Source of the DNA: JBIOHP01 sp044449065
GTDB taxonomy: Bacteria; Bacteroidota; Ignavibacteria; UBA10030; SZUA-254
Assembly: GCA_044449065.1 (NCBI GenBank)
Contig: JBIOHP010000042.1
Coordinates: 1-17,420, forward strand
Direction: 5' to 3'
DNA length: 17,420 bases
The notes beneath the pieces are model-generated. The model was not told the DNA's origin, did no database searches, and saw nothing but the letters and a program-made list of their open reading frames with translations. The translations under genes and the position numbers were made by a program. Shown piece by piece: positions 14,708 through 17,420 of the stretch (positions are counted from its first letter, which is position 1; the number at the start of each line of letters is the position of its first letter).

Positions 14708-16483
14708 TTAAGCTTCCTGAAATTGGTTTTGTGGAGTAAAATCGAATTTTGAGCCCGGCACGCTATACTCATACGGTCCGCGATAAACGGTTGGCAATGT
14801 AATAAAGTTACCATGCGGAACGGGGGGCGTCGGGGCGGCAGACCATTCAAGGGTGGTTGCCTGCCAGGTATTTTCTTCAACTTTCTTGCCTGTTTTCCAA
14901 CTCAGGAAAAAATTGATAATAAATAAAAGCTGCACAAGCCCCATCACCCATGCAGCAATTGACATTACTTCATTTAAATATAATACCGGCTGAGCATGCT
15001 GATAACCGGCGCCACCATCATATAATCTGCGTGAAACTCCGTGCAGGCCCTGGATAAGCATAGGAAAGAAAATAAAATTCATACAGATAAAGGATCCAAT
15101 GAAATGGAGCTTGCCGAGCGTTTCATTCATCTTCCGACCTGTAACTTTCGGATACCAGTAATAGATTCCAGCGAAGAGCGCGAAAATTGTTCCTGGAGCT
15201 ACAACATAGTGAAAATGCCCAATGACATAATAGGTATCATGCAGATGAACATCCGCCGACGCTAACCCCAATGGCAAGCCGGTTAATCCTCCCATACCGA
15301 ACATCGGAAGAAACGCTAACGCAAAGAGCATCGGAGTATTGAACCGAATCGAGCCGCCGTACAATGAGATGAAAAATGCCGATAAAATAATTACCGAGGG
15401 AATAGAAATAATCATCGTAGTCGTTTGGAAGAACGCGCTAATCGCTGTCCCCATCCCGGTTATAAACATATGATGCGCCCAAACGATGAACGACATAAAG
15501 CCGAGAAAAATCGCAGAATAGACCATCGGTTTATATCCCCAGAGAGGTTTTCTGGTATTATTAGCGATGATCTCTCCGACTATCCCCATAGCAGGCAGGA
15601 TCAGGACATACACTTCCGGATGAGCCAGGAACCAAAAGAGATGCTGCCACAGCAAAGGGCTGCCGCCTCCGGTGTTCGGAAGAAGTTGTCCGCTGATGAT
15701 TAAACCGCTTGGCAGGAAGAAACTTGTTCCTGCTAAACGATCCATTAGTTGTAGTACTCCCGCAGCTTCAAGCGGTGGAAATGCCAATAATAATAAAAAT
15801 CCCGTTACGAACTGCGCCCACACAAAGAAGGGAAGTCGCATAAACGTTAAACCCTTGGCGCGTAATTGTATTATAGTCACAATGGTATTCACCGAACCCA
15901 GAAGCGAAGAGGTAATCAAGAACACCATCCCGATTAACCACATAGTTTGTCCGGTGGTAGCAATAACTGAAAGCGGGGGATACGAGGTCCAGCCGGAATT
16001 TGCGGCTCCTCCGGGGACGAAAAAGCTTGTTAACATCGTCACGCCCCCCAGGAAATATACCCAATAACTGGACATGTTCAGTTTCGGGAACGCCATATCG
16101 GGCGCTCCGATCTGAAGCGGCATAACATAATTCCCGAAAGCTCCCACTGCCAGCGGAACGACGCCAAGGAACACCATGATGGTGCCGTGCATGGCGCCGA
16201 GTTGATTATAAAATTCCGGGAGCATGATGCCATCTGGCGCGCGTTCCTCACCCAAAAATTTACCAATCCAGGGAATTGGCTGGCCCGGGTACGCAAGCTG
16301 CCAGCGCATCAGCATCATCAGCATGAATCCGAAGAGAAGGAAACATAAACTGGTAATTCCATATTGGATCCCGATAACCTTGTGATCCGTTGAGAATATA
16401 TATCTGCGGATAAAGCTTTGATGGTGCCCGTGATCCAGCGTGGGGGCGACGTTAACTGTGTGAGAAATTTTTTCTGAACTCAT
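14708..16483 (-). CDS. coxA: Cytochrome c oxidase subunit I (A1-like heme-copper oxidase)
   Basis: This 591-residue catalytic subunit reduces O2 to water and pumps protons. Metal ligands are present: His99 and His425 (heme a), His423 (heme a3), and His288, His337, His338 (CuB). Tyr292 in HPEVY is the His-Tyr cross-link residue and Glu290 the A1-type D-channel glutamate; Asn118, Asp129 and Asn136 form the usual D-channel entry. Arg485-Arg486 near the heme propionates are kept. In the helix after HHMF the usual IPTGIK becomes IPSVII (361-366), so the K-channel lysine is an isoleucine. HPEVY is preceded by Ala rather than the common Gly. There is no obvious Shine-Dalgarno before ATG 16483. It is 70 bases after the plastocyanin-like gene, with a hairpin in between. 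Confidence 0.97.
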   Translation of the reverse strand: MSSEKISHTVNVAPTLDHGHHQSFIRRYIFSTDHKVIGIQYGITSLCFLLFGFMLMMLMRWQLAYPGQPIPWIGKFLGEERAPDGIMLPEFYNQLGAMHGTIMVFLGVVPLAVGAFGNYVMPLQIGAPDMAFPKLNMSSYWVYFLGGVTMLTSFFVPGGAANSGWTSYPPLSVIATTGQTMWLIGMVFLITSSLLGSVNTIVTIIQLRAKGLTFMRLPFFVWAQFVTGFLLLLAFPPLEAAGVLQLMDRLAGTSFFLPSGLIISGQLLPNTGGGSPLLWQHLFWFLAHPEVYVLILPAMGIVGEIIANNTRKPLWGYKPMVYSAIFLGFMSFIVWAHHMFITGMGTAISAFFQTTTMIISIPSVIILSAFFISLYGGSIRFNTPMLFALAFLPMFGMGGLTGLPLGLASADVHLHDTYYVIGHFHYVVAPGTIFALFAGIYYWYPKVTGRKMNETLGKLHFIGSFICMNFIFFPMLIQGLHGVSRRLYDGGAGYQHAQPVLYLNEVMSIAAWVMGLVQLLFIINFFLSWKTGKKVEENTWQATTLEWSAAPTPPVPHGNFITLPTVYRGPYEYSVPGSKFDFTPQNQFQEA

Positions 16484-16510
16484 AGCACATTTAATAATTT
16501 TTAGGATACC

Positions 16511-16544
16511 AATATCCGACTATACCGGGCAATCGGCGGATATT
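16511..16544 (-). promoter_or_regulatory. Hairpin between the plastocyanin-like gene and COX1
   Basis: In the 70-base gap, AATATCCG (16511-16518) and CGGATATT (16537-16544) form a perfect 8-bp stem around an 18-base loop. No T-run follows, so it is not a standard terminator. It may set different transcript levels for the copper protein and the oxidase by processing or attenuation. Confidence 0.5.
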
Positions 16545-16553
16545 GTAATGGAT

Positions 16554-17261
16554 TTACTTGCTATTGAATGTAAAGTCAGCATTATTGGTATCGCCGCCGC
16601 CAACTTTCACATGTAATATTTGTGTACCAAACTTCTCATGCCACGCTTCAAGATCGTACTCGCCGGCAGGTAAACCTTTTATAGTATAATTTCCCTTATC
16701 ATCGCTAACGGCGTAAAACGGATTATTAAGCACACCAACCCAGGCACCCATCCAGGGATGAACGTCGCATTTTACTTTTACCATAATTTCCGGCTTATCG
16801 AAGGTTTTAACATTTTTTTGACCCATCTTTGGTTGTCCAATATTAAACGCGGGACTGTTCTTTGGCAGCGCATGGATATTGTGAATTACAGGATCATTGT
16901 TGACAATTTCAAGCTGCTGTTTTGCCATAATTCCAAACACATGAGGTGTGTACATACATCCTTTTTGGTCAATGGTAACTTTCTCTGTTGGGGTTGGAAA
17001 TGTTTTACCTTCCAACCCTTTTTTAACGTAAATAAAGACATCTTTGAGCGATCCGTTCGAGTTCACGGTTGTTTGTTCTGAAGCTACATCCTTGTTTCCA
17101 TGCATTTTAAAGCATTTTGGATCGGCATTCATTTTTATCATTTGTTTAGCGGTGGGGGTGCCCTTGAAATTTATTTTACCGGTGAGATTACCGCTGAATC
17201 CTTGAACGGATAGTAATACGGTCATTATTGTCGTCGTGAAAGTAATAGCTTTGAATGACAT
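16554..17261 (-). CDS. Periplasmic plastocyanin-like (cupredoxin) copper protein
   Basis: This 235-residue protein starts with a signal peptide (about 1-23). A cupredoxin-like core follows, with His127 or His130 in DPVIHNIHALP and a CDVHPWM loop giving Cys165, His168 and Met171. That His...Cys-x2-His-x2-Met set is a type 1 copper pattern. Extra cysteines lie at 50 and 102. The C-terminal ~55 residues (AVSDDKGNYTIKGLPAGEYDLEAWHEK) look like a carboxypeptidase-regulatory or SpaA-type beta domain. It is the first gene of the oxidase cluster, with a strong ribosome site (AGGAG, six bases before ATG). It may carry electrons or copper to the oxidase; neither role is shown by sequence alone. Confidence 0.85.
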   Translation of the reverse strand: MSFKAITFTTTIMTVLLSVQGFSGNLTGKINFKGTPTAKQMIKMNADPKCFKMHGNKDVASEQTTVNSNGSLKDVFIYVKKGLEGKTFPTPTEKVTIDQKGCMYTPHVFGIMAKQQLEIVNNDPVIHNIHALPKNSPAFNIGQPKMGQKNVKTFDKPEIMVKVKCDVHPWMGAWVGVLNNPFYAVSDDKGNYTIKGLPAGEYDLEAWHEKFGTQILHVKVGGGDTNNADFTFNSK

Positions 17262-17267
17262 GATTAG

Positions 17268-17272
17268 CTCCT
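17268..17272 (-). promoter_or_regulatory. Ribosome binding site of the first operon gene
   Basis: AGGAG on the minus strand lies six bases before the ATG at 17261. It is the clearest Shine-Dalgarno site in the window and fixes that start. Confidence 0.8.
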
Positions 17273-17324
17273 AAATAGTATGGTTTTTATCGTGTTACAG
17301 GGATTTTATGGAAATTGAACATTA

Positions 17325-17330
17325 ATTATA
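17325..17330 (-). promoter_or_regulatory. Possible -10 box for the oxidase operon
   Basis: TATAAT on the minus strand lies 63 bases upstream of the first start codon. The surroundings are very AT-rich and no convincing -35 box stands at 16-18 bases, so chance occurrence is likely. The rest of 17262-17420 shows no coding potential. Confidence 0.25.
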
Positions 17331-17420
17331 TTTATTATTTTGTCGAAACTCATAGCGTGAATGTAAACAGCTATATACAGTTATTAATACAATATTTTTA
17401 GTGAAAAAGTGCTATTTATA

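Noticed and set aside
17366..17382. CTGTATATAGCTG-like near-palindrome resembling a LexA-type operator
   Set aside because: Symmetry is poor and the region is AT-rich; an oxidase operon under LexA would also be unexpected.
4971..17420. CRISPR arrays, tRNA or rRNA genes, transposases
   Set aside because: I saw no regularly spaced direct repeats, no tRNA-like or rRNA stretches, and no transposase or integrase motifs in any frame.

Overview
The window looks like a chromosomal segment from a bacterium of the Bacteroidota/Chlorobi (FCB) group, most likely an Ignavibacteria- or Kapabacteria-like lineage. The main pointer is the C-terminal sorting tail of the first gene (QNYPNPFNP followed by GQEV and GVYFYRL motifs), which is typical of type IX secretion in those groups. 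The lineage is inferred from remembered family patterns; there is no rRNA or tRNA gene here to confirm it.

Layout. Positions 1-4970 (+) hold the 3' part of a giant secreted mosaic protein: beta-helix-like repeats, two fibronectin III-like domains, a serine lipase/esterase-type alpha/beta hydrolase, a Big2-like domain, another Ig/FnIII-like domain, a GWNM...GKGYW pair and the sorting tail. Its true start lies left of the window. Positions 4971-5163 are a convergent spacer filled by a palindromic REP/MITE-like element. Positions 5164-7107 (-) encode an ABC-F ribosome-associated ATPase. Everything else, 7242-17261, is on the minus strand and forms one aerobic respiration locus, read from right to left.

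The respiration locus, in transcription order, is: a periplasmic plastocyanin-like copper protein; COX1; COX3; COX4; a two-TM small protein; a CPACYG small membrane protein; COX2; heme A synthase (CtaA/COX15); heme O synthase (CtaB); an ABC-2 ATPase; its permease; an SCO1 copper chaperone; and a DUF420 (CtaM/YozB-type) membrane protein. Most junctions are tight or overlapping (4-base ATGA, two TTGA-type TTG/TGA overlaps, gaps of 1-28 bases), so it is probably one operon. It encodes an A1-like heme-copper oxidase together with heme A synthesis and copper delivery. The embedded ABC exporter is a plausible but unproven maturation factor. No cytochrome c or complex III gene is present.

The most interesting points are two departures from the textbook oxidase. 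COX1 appears to have isoleucine where the K-channel lysine should be, while the D-channel residues and all metal ligands are kept. COX2 carries an inserted domain of two 46-residue repeats directly before its CuA cysteine loop. Two small membrane proteins between COX4 and COX2 are candidate uncharacterised subunits or assembly factors. Three unrelated inverted-repeat elements occupy the three larger spacers between 4971 and 7808.
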